This document shows positions 21,801 through 32,572 of a stretch of 64,000 nt of DNA, one piece after another. This DNA is from Nilaparvata lugens (Eukaryota; Arthropoda; Insecta; Hemiptera; Delphacidae): NCBI RefSeq assembly GCF_014356525.2, contig NC_052505.1:48157770-48221769 (forward strand). The letters run 5' to 3'. The translations under genes and the position numbers were made by a program. Each line of letters starts with the position of its first letter. Within the stretch, counting starts at the first letter, position 1. Under the pieces are notes generated by a model that saw only the letters and a program-made list of their open reading frames with translations, made no database searches and had not been told where the DNA came from.

Positions 21801-22618
21801 GTGTAAGCTAGATTTGAAGGTTATCATCATCTCAACTCAACAATGAATTCAGCAATGGACATGAGCGATGACGAATTAACTATAACTCCATTGCTTTATC
21901 TCGTTCTTATAATATATCATTATAAAATAAATTATTATGATTAGATAGAATAATTGAATTGAATCATTTTATTATTATTATTACATTGATTTTTAAAAAT
22001 AATATTTTTTAAAATATTAATTTAAAAAAACTGTTAATTGTTTTGGAATCTAATACTGCAGTTGTAGAAAAAATTGTGTATGTAATTCGAGCAGAAAGCT
22101 TCTTTATCGCTTTTGTCAAAATTACCATACTCTGGTACGCATCGCATGGTAACTGTTTTGTCTCGAGCGATAAAGTCGCGTTTTACACATTAATACATAT
22201 AAAATTTATATAATTATAATTATTTATATAGTTATTTAATAACTGTTACTTGCTCTTTTATCACCTTGTATATTGGATGCAGTACATGGTCCTATAAGTA
22301 TATTTTCATTTCAAATTACTATATACACAATCTTGAAACTTACAAGTTCCAATAAGGGGAATTCATCCTAATTTTTACAAAATTACAAATAGAAGTCATC
22401 CCCTATGTATGTTTTTTCAAAAGAGGTATTCTGAATTCTGGAAAAAGGCATAGGCCTACATGAAATTTGTATCAAGATCTGTATTCTTTGAATGAAAATA
22501 CTGAAAAACCTATCAATATTTTGATGAACCACTGCTTTCAATCTAAAATAATACATTTTTTAGTCTTTATCATTTTTGTTCCAAAAATTAAACTCGTCTA
22601 TATTATATTCTATTTTAG
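21801..22618. other. SGSH intron, AT-rich, no gene seen
   Basis: The stretch is AT-rich with tat and aat runs (21960-22060, 22195-22240). I recognise no element or gene. It ends with a good polypyrimidine-containing acceptor (attctattttag) for the exon at 22619. Confidence 0.7.
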
Positions 22619-22798
22619 GGATGGCAGTACCTTTGCTGATGTCTACACAAGAATTCCCGGAAAGACAGAATCAAGTAACCTACAGCTTATCCAGTCTACT
22701 TGATATCACACCCACTGTTCTTGATTGGTTTGGCATCAAATACCGTCCAAAAATGTCACCACTACAAGGAAAATCACTTCTCCCTCTACTGAAGAAAG
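22619..22798 (+). CDS. SGSH: Heparan N-sulfatase (SGSH-like) exon
   Basis: The 180-bp exon reads GMAVPLLMSTQEFPERQNQV, then SLLDITPTVLDWFGI and LQGKSLLPLLKK. It follows SGSH directly after the TSDNGIPFP exon (animal SGSH has SLLDLTPTILDWF and GRSLLP here). The acceptor AG is at 22617-22618 and the donor GTATGA at 22799. It enters and leaves in phase 1, in register with 9547-9666. The frame is clean and the splice sites are good, so this part of the gene shows no decay despite the 12.95-kb upstream intron. Confidence 0.93.
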
Positions 22799-22879
22799 GT
22801 ATGACATATTGCTATTTTGAATACTTTCATCACTAGTTTTGATACTTTATAAACCCTACTTTACATTTTTCCCTTGCAG

Positions 22880-22912
22880 ATGATGCCCACATGACCATGT
22901 CTACCAGCGGGG
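22880..22912 (+). pseudogene. Possible next SGSH exon, truncated by repeat
   Basis: A good acceptor (tttttcccttgcag, ending 22879) is followed by a frame in register with the previous donor reading DDAHMTMSTSG. From about 22913 the sequence turns into a dispersed repeat (ctaagaataagaatacttta). The residues do not clearly match the SGSH segment expected next, which normally contains a HHEVTM-like motif. It may be a very diverged or interrupted exon, or a chance acceptor. No later SGSH exon was recognised downstream to 64000. Confidence 0.3.
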
Positions 22913-23390
22913 TTCTAAGAATAAGAATACTTTATTTGCCATTAAACAATCAAATTGCAATAGGCTTCGTCATAAGGTCACAACCATAATCAACATTGAT
23001 ACAATAATGCAATATCCCTTGGAATAATAATATATTATACAAATGATAAAATATGTTTTCTATATAATAAGAGAATTGTTTTGTTTGAGATTGTTGTAAT
23101 AAGAGATTGTTTGTTTTTTGTTGTGTTTGTTTGTTCGCATCAAAACATGTCAACTTGTGGATTGCATACCAGAAGAACGGGAATGATTTAGATTACGAAT
23201 TTTGCACATAGATTCTAAAAATATCAATTTCGTGCACTTCGAAGCCCAAATTTCAATTTTCCTCTTAGATTTTTCAGAATTAATGTTCAAGTGTATCAAA
23301 ATTAGTTTAAGGAAAATTTGATGGAGGTTACAACATTGTTACAAGACGTCTATTGAATTTTGAGTTGAAAATAATTCAATTTTGAGCCAA
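22913..23390 (-). repeat. Repeat cluster: retroposon tail and family X end
   Basis: The first part, read on the minus strand, ends in ggcaaataaagtattcttat, a typical retroposon 3' terminus with a polyadenylation-like signal. The part 23060-23290 is the reverse complement of the family X right end (tgttttgatgcgaacaaac, acaagttgacatgttttgat) seen at 19950-20060 and 37860-37940. There is no coding capacity. Confidence 0.65.
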
Positions 23391-23460
23391 GCCGTGGTTT
23401 AGTGGTAGAGCACTTGGCTTCGGCGCGAATGTTTCTCATATCGAATCCTGATTCTTCCAA
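23391..23460 (+). repeat. tRNA-like sequence (decayed tRNA or SINE head)
   Basis: The stretch contains gtggtttagtggtagagcac, which matches an A box, and tatcgaatcctg, a weakened B box (GGTTCGAATCC expected). The T stem is reduced to about three pairs and no good acceptor stem forms. It is followed by a T-rich tract. I therefore do not call a functional tRNA. Confidence 0.5.
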
Positions 23461-24717
23461 TTTTTTCTTGTTCTTAATTTTTTCCCTCAAAACGTATTAC
23501 TATAAATTATTTTTTGAAGGAAGTTGTTTTCATTATGATTGAACTTTGATTTCAACAAATAATTATTCAATGTAAAATTTTGCAATCAGTACAAATGAAA
23601 TGGATATAGGTTTTATGCTGAATCATTGGAATTCATAAAAAACCATTGTTCGCGCCATTTTTTTTTTTTTTGAACTTGGCATCGCAGAAGATGGCTGAGT
23701 CTGTTATGACTTTCTGCCGAGAGGAGCGCTGTTGGATCCTGCGCAGTGTGTGCTCTTCCAATTCTTTCTCCCCCAGCTGGCTTGTTGTTTTGTGAGAAAA
23801 TCGGGCCCGACATGTAATATTGTTCTCATCATGTTTTCATCAACTCAAAAACTATTTGTATTCAATGTTTAATGTGTGTAAAAAGTTTGTAAAGTCAGCG
23901 TCTGATAATTCTTCGTATTGAAATAGCCCCATAATATTGGAGTTGTGGATGGAAGAAGAAAATTCTCTAGACGAAAATTGCAAAAGCCTAGGAAATTACA
24001 GCAACCCGCCTGCAGTCCAATTTCTATCCTTCCTAATTTGCACCTTACACCTTAATAAATAATTTCTAAAAGGCTAAGTACAGATTTCAGAGGAAATAAC
24101 CGGTGAGTGTTGCTCTCTGCTATTTATACATTTTTTCTTAATTCATTCACAACTCTTGAATCAATCAAAATTAGGTCATTCTCAACTGTTTTACAAAACA
24201 TTAGTACTTGAATATTTAACTAGTTCATTCTCTGCTATCAGATCTGTGTAGCACATTTCTTATGTTCTAACCGCGGCCGCATAAATTTGTAATTTGTTTT
24301 TCACACACATAAAACATTAATTTTTTCGTTATTTGTCTTTGTAAGCATGTCCAGAACTGGTCTGGTCGTTGCTGAAGTTGTTTTGTTTTGAAGCTTGGTT
24401 CTAGAAGCAAGCCTCTTGTTATTTGTATTTGCTATTTGGTTGAAATTAAACTCATGGTTTCTATTTTCAGGAAATTTAGTAGTAATTTGTTCGAATTTGT
24501 CTTGTTAGAATTGTGCAGTTTCGTTGCAGGCATAACTATGTTTGTAACTTTGATACTTGTTGGCTATTGTTTTTTCATCCAATTTATTTTTTAAGCTCAC
24601 TCTCTTTCGTTTATTTTTATTGTTTGGGCCTTTTGTGTATGAGTGAATATTATATTTAAACTCATTCTTGTTTGTTTTTTGATTTGTATTTGGATCTATT
24701 GTCGTGTGAGTTCAAAA
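23461..24717. other. Leader region upstream of BEL/Pao gag
   Basis: No gene is seen. A pyrimidine-rich, GC-richer patch at 23690-23820 (tgttatgactttctgccgag) could be part of an LTR or leader of the BEL/Pao element that begins coding at 24718. There is no second copy in the window to prove an LTR. A NotI-like gcggccgc occurs at 24274. Confidence 0.4.
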
Positions 24718-27240
24718 TGAGTGAAAAATTAGAAAAGCAGATCAGAGTGCATCGCGCTAAATTGCAACAATTGTATGCAAGATTACAAAGAACATATGAT
24801 TTGTCAAAAGATATTTCTGATCCAAAAGTAAATTGTGTATGAATAAATGCTGATCAGTTCTTGGTATTGTATCATCGTGTGCCTCAAACAGTGTCTGACT
24901 ATGAGAAGACAGGGTTAGTACTCAATGAACTTGAGTTAGAACTTGATGATGAATGCGTGGTATCTTTCAATGATTCACACTTGGATTAGTTACAGTATAT
25001 TGAAGTAGCCGCAACAAAGAGGCGGCTGATTTGGTGGCTCAGTCACCATTTTCAGAACAGGCAACTAGTTCTCAGTCTGTCGTCGTCTCAGAGTTGGTAT
25101 TGCCGGAAATAGATCTTCCAAAATTTGATGGAAATCAAACGCAATGGTCAGTCTTATGAACTTTTTAAAACCTTGGTGCATGACAACAAAAATCTGAATG
25201 AACAGCAGAATGTTCAATATATTGTGAGCAGACTTGGTGGGCAAACATCTCATATTGTCGTCATCTCCCTCCATTGGCCAATAACTACCAAGTAATTTGG
25301 AAGGCATTATTGGAGCGTTATAATAACCCTAGGGCACAAATAGAAGCCTACCTCAAACAGATTTTTGAATTTCGGGCTATAAAATCTGAAACTAAAGCTA
25401 GTTGTATTGCAATTTTAGATGGTTTTGCTGATTTGTCAGATTCTATTTTTCTCTATAATGAACAAGAAATCCTAGTTCTTTTCGGAATTTTGAATTGACT
25501 GTCTGAGACAAGGAGATGCCGACATATGACGATTTTGTCAGCTTTATTGAGAAACAAGTAAAGACTCTTCCTTCTGATGAGAAACCAACTGAATCTAGTT
25601 ATTTGAAACACAAACAGGATAATAAATCGAAAGTGTTTATGGGTAAGTCAAATTATTCATCTCAGAATGCATTTAGTAAAAATTCCCCCTGTCTGAAAAG
25701 CTCAAAACCGGGTCACCGGTTAGTAGATTGTGTTAGTTTCTTGAAAATGACTCCTTGGGAAGGCTATTGTTTGATTAAAGTTTTGATTTTTTCGTTGTCT
25801 TGATGTGGATCCTCTGAGTAAAAGTTGTCATGGTAAGGCTCAGTGCGCCCAGTTTTGGGTATCTCATCAAACATTATTTTTTTTCCAGATCTTGGTCGAC
25901 ACAGGCAGTAAGTTTCACTTAGTTGTGGCAAAATCGTGTAGGTGTCTGTGACTTCCATTTATGCCCTTGAAAACAGTGGTTTGTGGGTTTGGTGGTGAGA
26001 TGAGTGATGTTCAAGGTCGTACCTTTATTTCGATTCAGTCCAAATTAGATCCTGCAGTCAAATTTTCAATGGATGCTGCAGTTGTGAATAAAATCATTGA
26101 AAAATTGCCTTCTTGTGAAATTCACAAATCCAAGCATCATCATCTGGAGAATCTCACACTGGCGGATGACAGGTTTTTTTCTTCCCAATGGAGTAGATGG
26201 TATCATTGGTGCTGAGTTGGCTCCACACTTTCTTTGTGGGAGTCCTGGTCCAAGTATGAATTGATAATGGTTAATAGTGTTTTTGGTCACATTCTGATGA
26301 GAAGAGCACCGATTCTCACTTCAACAAAGAATGTGTCAAATTGTTTCATGGCAATTTGTAGTTCTTCAGTTTGTAGTCCATTGTTGGACTGGCTCGTCGA
26401 ACGGTTTTGGGAGTTGTAATTGTGCCCTGTGCCAAGCTGTCAACTGAAACCAGAAGAATTTGTGTGTGGAGAAAATTTGAAGAAGTCTGTGCATTGTGTC
26501 GACTTTGACCGTTTTGTGGTCGCACTGTCATTCGCAGAGCAGCCCAGCTGCTTGGGAGATTTGTAAGCTGTTGCCAAGCAGACTGCTGAGTTTAGAAAAG
26601 CGACTGGAGTGCGACGGCAATATTTGTATTTCCTATCATGAAATATTGATGGATTACCTACGGCAGGTTCACAAATCGTTGGTGGTGGATCAGGAATATC
26701 GAGGTGGCTACTATATTCCTCACCACGACATAGTGAAGCCAAGCAGTACTACTACACCCATCAGACTAATGTTTGATGCTGGTTCCAAATCGTTATCCTG
26801 TTTGTTGTTGAACCAGGCTCTCCATCCTGGACCCAAATTGCAGACTGACATTTTTGTACTGTAAGTAAATTTTCGTTTGTTTCGAATAGCACTAACTGCT
26901 GACATTAAACTGATGTATCAACAGATTTTAGTGGAGGAATCCTGTCGTCCTTATCAGCATGTATTGTGGAGGTTTTTGCCGGATGGTCCAATCAAGAGTT
27001 ATGATCTTGATTGTGTTGTGTTTGGTGTTTCATGCTCTCCATATTTAGCACTTTGCAGCGTTCAATATCTTGTAGAGGAGTATAGAGACAGTTTTCCAGC
27101 GGCCAAGGCGAGGATACCCCAGGATATGTTCATGGATGACTTGGTCACTTCTGTTGGTTCAGTGTTGAAGGCTGCAGAGCTTTATTGATATTACAAACAG
27201 CTGTATTAATTATATGACTCAAGTACTGAAGTATTTTGAT
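24718..27240 (+). pseudogene. BEL/Pao LTR retrotransposon gag-protease-RT, decayed
   Basis: Coding starts with MSEKLEKQIRVHRAKLQQLY (gag). It continues in several frames: LLERYNNPRAQIEAYLKQIF (capsid-like), a damaged zinc knuckle CLKSSKPGHRLVDC in which the second Cys is Ser, a protease LVDTGSKFHLV at about 25890, a BEL-type segment EIHKSKHHHLENLTLAD, and RT blocks (EYRGGYYIPHHDIV, LTADIKLMYQQILVEE, VVFGVSCSPYLA, catalytic FMDDLVTSV near 27130). It ends soon after the FMDD block, so RNase H and integrase are missing. At least five frame changes and several stops are present. The order of domains and the YYIPHH motif identify BEL/Pao and not Gypsy. Confidence 0.85.
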
Positions 27241-27939
27241 AGAGTGAAGGAAAAACATGGTGGCTGAGAATTTTTTGTTTACATCTGTACAGTCACTGTC
27301 AAAAGCGAAAATGAAATAATTCTGGCAAACTGACAACATTGCAAAGATAGACATAAAGCTATCTGCTTTGTTGCATGATAGACAATGATAGCAACACTAT
27401 TGTCAATCCTATACTGCCATTATAACATGGACCTCACTATAGACATAATTAATTGTAGAGATTTACATGCTCAATCTTTTCCATTTGGAATTTTTCGTTC
27501 AAATTGTATCTGAAGCCTGTTAAAAAACCGAGCATGTGTGAAAGACTTTGTTTTTGTTTGCTGTTTCCTAGCAACGAATTCGAATAATAATGATAAAACC
27601 TATTCATGTCGAGGGAACGTTCAGTGCTATGCGGTTACTATTTGGTACCGAATTATCATTTCACACTTATCGGAATCGGCCAAAAACGAACAGAAAGCAA
27701 GCTAAACCGAACCGAATGTGTGTGAAACTAGCCTTAAGCTGGAGACACACAATGAGGCGGTTTTTGCAAACGTAAAAATTATCGTTATTTGAACGTTCAT
27801 GAGAATTTCTCAGAATGATATTACAATAATGTACCTACGAGTATAATGTAGATTTTTATAAGGGCATGGAAAGTTGTGTGAGTTCGCCACACCAGATTTT
27901 TTTAATTGAAGCATTTAAATAATAGATATCCAGACACTA
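27241..27939. other. Intergenic or repeat DNA, no gene seen
   Basis: There are short MITE-like strings here (aagctggagacacacaatga at 27736 and ccgaaccgaatgtgtgtgaa at 27705), with no ORF of note. The ORFs at 27590-27775 and nearby lack any recognised motif. Confidence 0.5.
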
Positions 27940-28559
27940 AAGCTGCGTTTAAACCGGAGTTAATAACGCAAGTTTTTAACATTTTTGTTATCAACTGATG
28001 TTAATTACAAAAGTTAATAACATCATGTTGAGTTGTGTTTACACCAGAGTTGATAACAAGAGTTATTAATAAAAAGTTGTCAACTTGACTGAATCGACAA
28101 AAAATTCTCTTGAAAAAAGTTGATGATAACTCGTGTTTTCAACAGAAAATTCCTTTTTATTAACAAGATTTATGTTATCCATCGAGAGTCGGTAACTTTT
28201 GTTAATAACAGGTTACTATCTTCCCCGCAACCCCCTCGCCCAGCTTCCCTACCCTACAACTACAGCTGTTCCCTAATAACTACAGCTGCAGACAAAACAT
28301 GTGACAAAGTTATTAACTTTTGTTGATAACAAAACTAACAGCCAGAAAATGTTATTATCTCTTTTCTGTATAGGGCTACTTGTAATATAAATATAAAGAA
28401 AAATAAAAATCTCAGTACCCTTTTAGAAATATTTTATCACAACATGTTTCGAACATTTATGCCATTTTCAAGTGATATGAAGTAAATAAATAAATACTGC
28501 TTAAAAAAAGATTCATATTTTGATCATATGTTAGTGTATTCATATGTTTTATGAACTAG

Positions 28560-29285
28560 GACTGTAAATTTTTGGGTTTAAATTCGCATGATTCTATCAA
28601 AAATGGGGTTATTGGTGTCTAATTGGATTAAGTTTATTATTTTATCTCTGTTTAATTTTGCTACTTTATAAAATATGAAATTCTTCTTTGACATTCAGTT
28701 TTCGACTTTTATTACCATAATTTAGTATTTTCATATTGAATTTATATCTGTAAATTTATGGCCTGAATCTATCAAGTGTTCAGCAAATTCTGACTTTTGT
28801 GTATGATTTTTAGATTTTAGTGCTTGGATATGTTCTCGAAACCTGATATGGAAATTTCTACCCGTTTGTCCGATATAGAATTTGTCACAATCACTACATT
28901 TAAGTTCATAGATTCCAGATTTTCTAAACTTATCTTGCTGTACATTTAAATTTTATTTCTTTTTTATCAGTTCGAATGCATTATTTGTTGTCCTATAACC
29001 TAGAAAGAATTTATTTTTTGTAAAGGTTTTTCTTATAGTTTTATTAAATATTGTGTTATATGGAACACAAATATATTCTTCATTTCCTACATTTCCTTGA
29101 TTATTTTGAATTCTATTCTGTATTAATTTTTCTTTTTGTTTCTAAATCATTCTATCAATAGTTTTGGTATTATATCCATTTGTTATTACAATATATTTTA
29201 TTATTTTCTTCTCTTTTCTGTAATTATCTTTTGACATGGGAATATCTATTAGCCTGTATATCATTGAATTGAAAGTTGAAAGTTA
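28560..29285 (-). pseudogene. PLE RT C-terminus and GIY-YIG endonuclease (minus copy)
   Basis: Read on the minus strand from about 29280, the protein runs MSKDNYRKEKKIIKYI, DRMI, LIQNRIQNNQG, EEYICVPYN, then the GIY-YIG endonuclease: CSDCDKFYIGQTGRNFHIRF, REHIQALKSKN and FAEHLIDSGH. This is the connection and endonuclease region of a Penelope-like element. FYIGQT is the GIY-YIG core and the Arg of IRFREH the expected catalytic Arg. At least two stops interrupt it. It lies head to head with the plus-strand copy at 29313-29700. Confidence 0.85.
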
Positions 29286-29312
29286 AATTCAATATCACCT
29301 TCTATAAAATTT

Positions 29313-29700
29313 ATGATGGAAGCTCAAGAGCATGAAATAAATTTTCTTGATTTAACAATTAGTATGAAAGATAACAAACATGATTTTAGCATTTATAGAA
29401 AACCCACACATACAGATTGTATAATTCCTAGAGATTCAAATCATCCTTGGCAACAAAAAACTTCAACTTTCAATTCAATGATATACAGGCTAATAAATGT
29501 TCCCATGTCAAAAGATAATTACAGAAAAGAGAAGAAAATAATAAAATATATTGCAATAACAAATGGTTATAATACCAAAACTATTGATAGAATGATTTAC
29601 AAACAAAAAGAAAAATTAATACAGAATAGAATTCAAAATAATCAAGGAGTCTCGATAAATGAAATCATATGGAAGTCAATCATATTGATAATAAGATCTT
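29313..29700 (+). pseudogene. PLE RT C-terminal fragment (plus copy, inverted partner)
   Basis: The frame encodes EINFLDLTISMKDNKHDFSI, YRKPTHTDCIIPRDSNHPWQ, FNSMIYRLINVPMSKDNYRK and a basic helix, the segment that in PLEs links the RT palm to the GIY-YIG domain. Its second half (about 29466-29650) is nearly identical, inverted, to 29092-29280. The frame then runs into foldback-element DNA. The arrangement suggests twin priming or template switching during reverse transcription, as known for PLE insertions. Confidence 0.85.
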
Positions 29701-29798
29701 GTTAATAACAAGGAATTTTCTGTTAGAAACATGAGTTATTAACTTTTGTCAAGAAAATTTTTTGACGATTCAGTCAAGTTAATAACTTTTTGTTAACA

Positions 29799-29980
29799 AC
29801 ACGAGTTCAATTCAATTCAATTTTATTTTTCATGTTATGCATCATATATAATACAATATTAACACAGGTCATAAACATTTCATCAAACAATACACATCAT
29901 AAATACATTACAAATGTCACCTCAATATACATGTAATATAGTCTATATAATTAAAAAACAAAGTTAATATCACAGAGTTA
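29799..29980 (-). repeat. Short retroposon fragment
   Basis: Read on the minus strand this ends in aaaaataaaattgaattgaa, a retroposon-like 3' terminus. It interrupts the right arm of the foldback element between aacacgag and aaagttaat. No coding capacity was seen. Confidence 0.5.
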
Positions 29981-30819
29981 TTAACAAAATGTGTTTTTAA
30001 CAGAAAATTCATTGTTATTAACAAGATCTTGTTACCAATATGATTTCATTTAACGAGACTATTCATAATATGATATAACAGCCGGAATAAAAAGCAAAAA
30101 ATTGTCTTCAAAATACTTCAAATTGAAACAGGTGTGATCATTTACATAATTATCTTCATCTGATCTAATGTAAACAAATTATAGGGCGTTCACACCAGAG
30201 TTGATAACAAAAGTTGGTAACTTATGTTAATAACATTTCTTTTTGGCTGCTTGTTTTTTTAACAACAAAAGTTAATAACTTTGTCACGTGTTTCGTCTGC
30301 AGATGTAGTTATTAGGGAACAGCTGTAGATGTAGGGTAGGGATGCTGGGCGAGGGGTTTGCGGGGAAGATGTTATTAACAAAAGTTGATGCGATAAAAGA
30401 GGCTTTTGTTATTAACATACCACATTTCCTTTGATCTTTACCGACTCTCGATGGATAATATAAATCTTGTTAATAAAAAAGAATTTTCTGTTAAAAACAC
30501 GAGTTATTAACTTTTGTTAAGAGAAATTTTTGTCGATTCAGTCAAGTTGATAACTTTTGTTAATAACTCGTGTTATTAACTCCGGTATAAACGCAGCTCA
30601 ATATGATGTTAGTGACTTTTGTAATTAACATCAGGTGATAACAAAAATGTTGAAAACTTGTGTTATTAACTCCGGTCTAAACGCAGCTTTACTTTTACTC
30701 AATTTTAAAATAGTGTCAAATGCTTTCTTTACAGTTACAGGCTGAAATGAAAAATGTACACTATGCTGTTCCAATTTGATAAAATAGAAAGTTGTATCAT
30801 TAATACTAAAAGGTATAAA

Positions 30820-31168
30820 TTCACTCAAGGCTCAATTCACTTATTTAAGTAATAGAGGTAACGGCACTATAGATCTCATCTGGGTTAATAGACAACTAGC
30901 CGATATCAGCATAGATATGTCAATCACAGACGAATTATTATTAACATCCGATCACATGGCGATAATGATAGAAATTGAAAAAGCAACCACTATAAATAGG
31001 ACAATAGAGCTAGAAAGAGCATTCAAAACTAAACTAAAATGGATAGGAGATAGAAAAATACAGTACTGTAATTTAATAGAAGAATTTCTCCCCCTTGAGT
31101 TAGAATTTAACTGCAATATACTCGACAAAACTTTGATATCAACAATAAAGAATTGCGCCCATCAATGA
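30820..31168 (+). pseudogene. LINE endonuclease C-terminal fragment
   Basis: The plus-strand frame contains NGTIDLIWVNRQLADI and TSDHMAIMIEIEKATTINR. This is the end of an apurinic-type LINE endonuclease, with SDH being the catalytic Asp-His motif, followed by the linker. The frame stops after IKNCAHQ, where an unrelated 0.6-kb insertion begins. The next part of the linker appears at about 31795. Confidence 0.75.
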
Positions 31169-31790
31169 GGTATGATAAAGAAATAGTATATTTCGCACCT
31201 AGAGCAGAAAATGAGATTTTTCCAGCTCGAAATCGGTTTTCAAGTCCGAGGCCGTAGGCCGAGGACTAGAAAAGATTGAGAGCTGGAAAAACATTTTTGC
31301 CCGTGGTGCGAACGATATTTTTCGCCACACTACAGGTATTGCTGACAAAATAAATAAAGAATACAAAATAAAGAATACTCGTTAAGCTATCGTACCTATC
31401 TCTTGATTTTAGTGGTAGAAGATTTGCAGTCAGGATTTCAGATTCTTTTAAAATTTCACTTGGAATACCACAGTCATCTTCAAGCATTTTTGAAAATTCG
31501 GAATGCACTAATCAACAATAAATAATTGAATAAAACTGGTTGCGAAGCGAATTAGTTTGATTCGAAACTGGAACTGAAATCATGGCTACTTCAGCTGATG
31601 ATGAAAGTGGCCACTCGCCCGATCTAGCGGATGACTTATTAACTACTTCCATGAGCGGCCGGAAAGAGACAACTTTCTGGCCTAGCCCGGAAAAGAAACC
31701 CTTTTCTTACGTCGTCTGCAAACAAGGTATTTCAGATCTACGTAGGGACTGGAAAACAGCTGCTTTCTGTGCAGTGTGGCGAAAACAGTT
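31169..31790. repeat. Insertion within LINE fragment (repeat also at 18930)
   Basis: The segment 31185-31335 (tagtatatttcgcacctaga ... ttttcgccacac) matches 18930-19075. The right edge contains gcagtgtggcgaaaaca, an inverted echo of tttttcgccacactac. A 70-codon frame at 31582-31794 (MATSADDESGHSPDLADD) has no recognised domain and is probably part of this repeat. Confidence 0.55.
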
Positions 31791-31794
31791 TTAA

Positions 31795-32489
31795 GTACAG
31801 CACCAATCAGCCGTGGTATGATAGGGAATGTAGAGAGCTGAAAAGGAGCAACTTCAACGAAACTATATTGAATAATTTCATTTCAGAGAAGAAAAGCTAC
31901 AAAGAATTCATTCGACAGAAGAAGGTAGCTTATCAGAATGAATGGAGAGATAGATTATCTAACGGTAGGTCGAGTAAGGAATTTTGGTTATCTTCAAGAT
32001 AAGGAAACCAAGGTGTAATAATATAGAGACAGAGATATGGGTCAATCACTTCCGTGAAAAATATAAATTAGAAGGAGAATTTGTGGAATTTAATTTTTCA
32101 GACGCAAAACATCCTTTTTTGGACGTAGATTTCAGTAGAGAAGAGATTATTGCAGTAATTAAGAATCTTAAAAATAATAAAGCACCGGGCGAGGATGGTA
32201 TTCTAAATGAATTCTATAAGGCTTTACCAACAAGGGGATAGATTATTTGAAGGGGCTTTTCAATAGTATTATTAGAGAAGAGAAAACTCCTGTAGAGTGG
32301 GCTAAAATTATAATATTTCAATTGTTTAAGAAGGGAGATGTAAAAGATCCTAAAAATTAGAGATGTATTGCTTCAATTAATAGTATAATGAAAACGTTTA
32401 CTTCAGCAATAGGTCATCGGCTGTTGGAGTGGGTGGAAAGCTGTAATCTCCTACCAGAACATCAAGCAGGGTTTAGATGTAACAGGGGT
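31795..32489 (+). pseudogene. LINE linker and RT N-terminal fragment
   Basis: Frames carry YSTNQPWYDRECRELKRSNF, KEFWLSSR and WVNHFREKY, then the RT start FSREEIIAVIKNLKNNKAPG, EDGILNEFYK and (in other frames) FKKGDVKDP and EHQAGFR. The spacing and motifs match the LINE at 12200-13120, so this belongs to a related family. Several stops and frameshifts are present. It ends at 32489 where the tail of the minus-strand RTE-like LINE starts. A further RT piece of similar type lies at 43363-43720 and could be its other half. Confidence 0.78.
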
Positions 32490-32525
32490 TGTAATAATAA
32501 TAATATAATAATAATAATAATAATA

Positions 32526-32572
<47 letters not shown>

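Larger units (their letters stand above)
27940..30690. mobile_element. Foldback element with long, internally repetitive inverted repeats
   Basis: The ends aagctgcgtttaaaccggag + ttaataac (27940) and gttattaactccggtctaaa + cgcagctt (30689) are inverted and flanked by TA on both sides. Inside, arms at 27960-28330 and 30180-30660 repeat the unit gttaataac/gttattaac many times and share mirrored single-copy strings, for example cccctcgcccagc near 28232 against gctgggcgagggg near 30341. PLE fragments lie between the arms. There is no transposase. A family relative is the 187-bp element at 16311. Confidence 0.8.

Noticed and set aside
23391..23460. A functional tRNA gene
   Set aside because: The A box is good but the B box is mutated, the T stem is weak and no acceptor stem forms; a SINE head or tRNA relic fits better.
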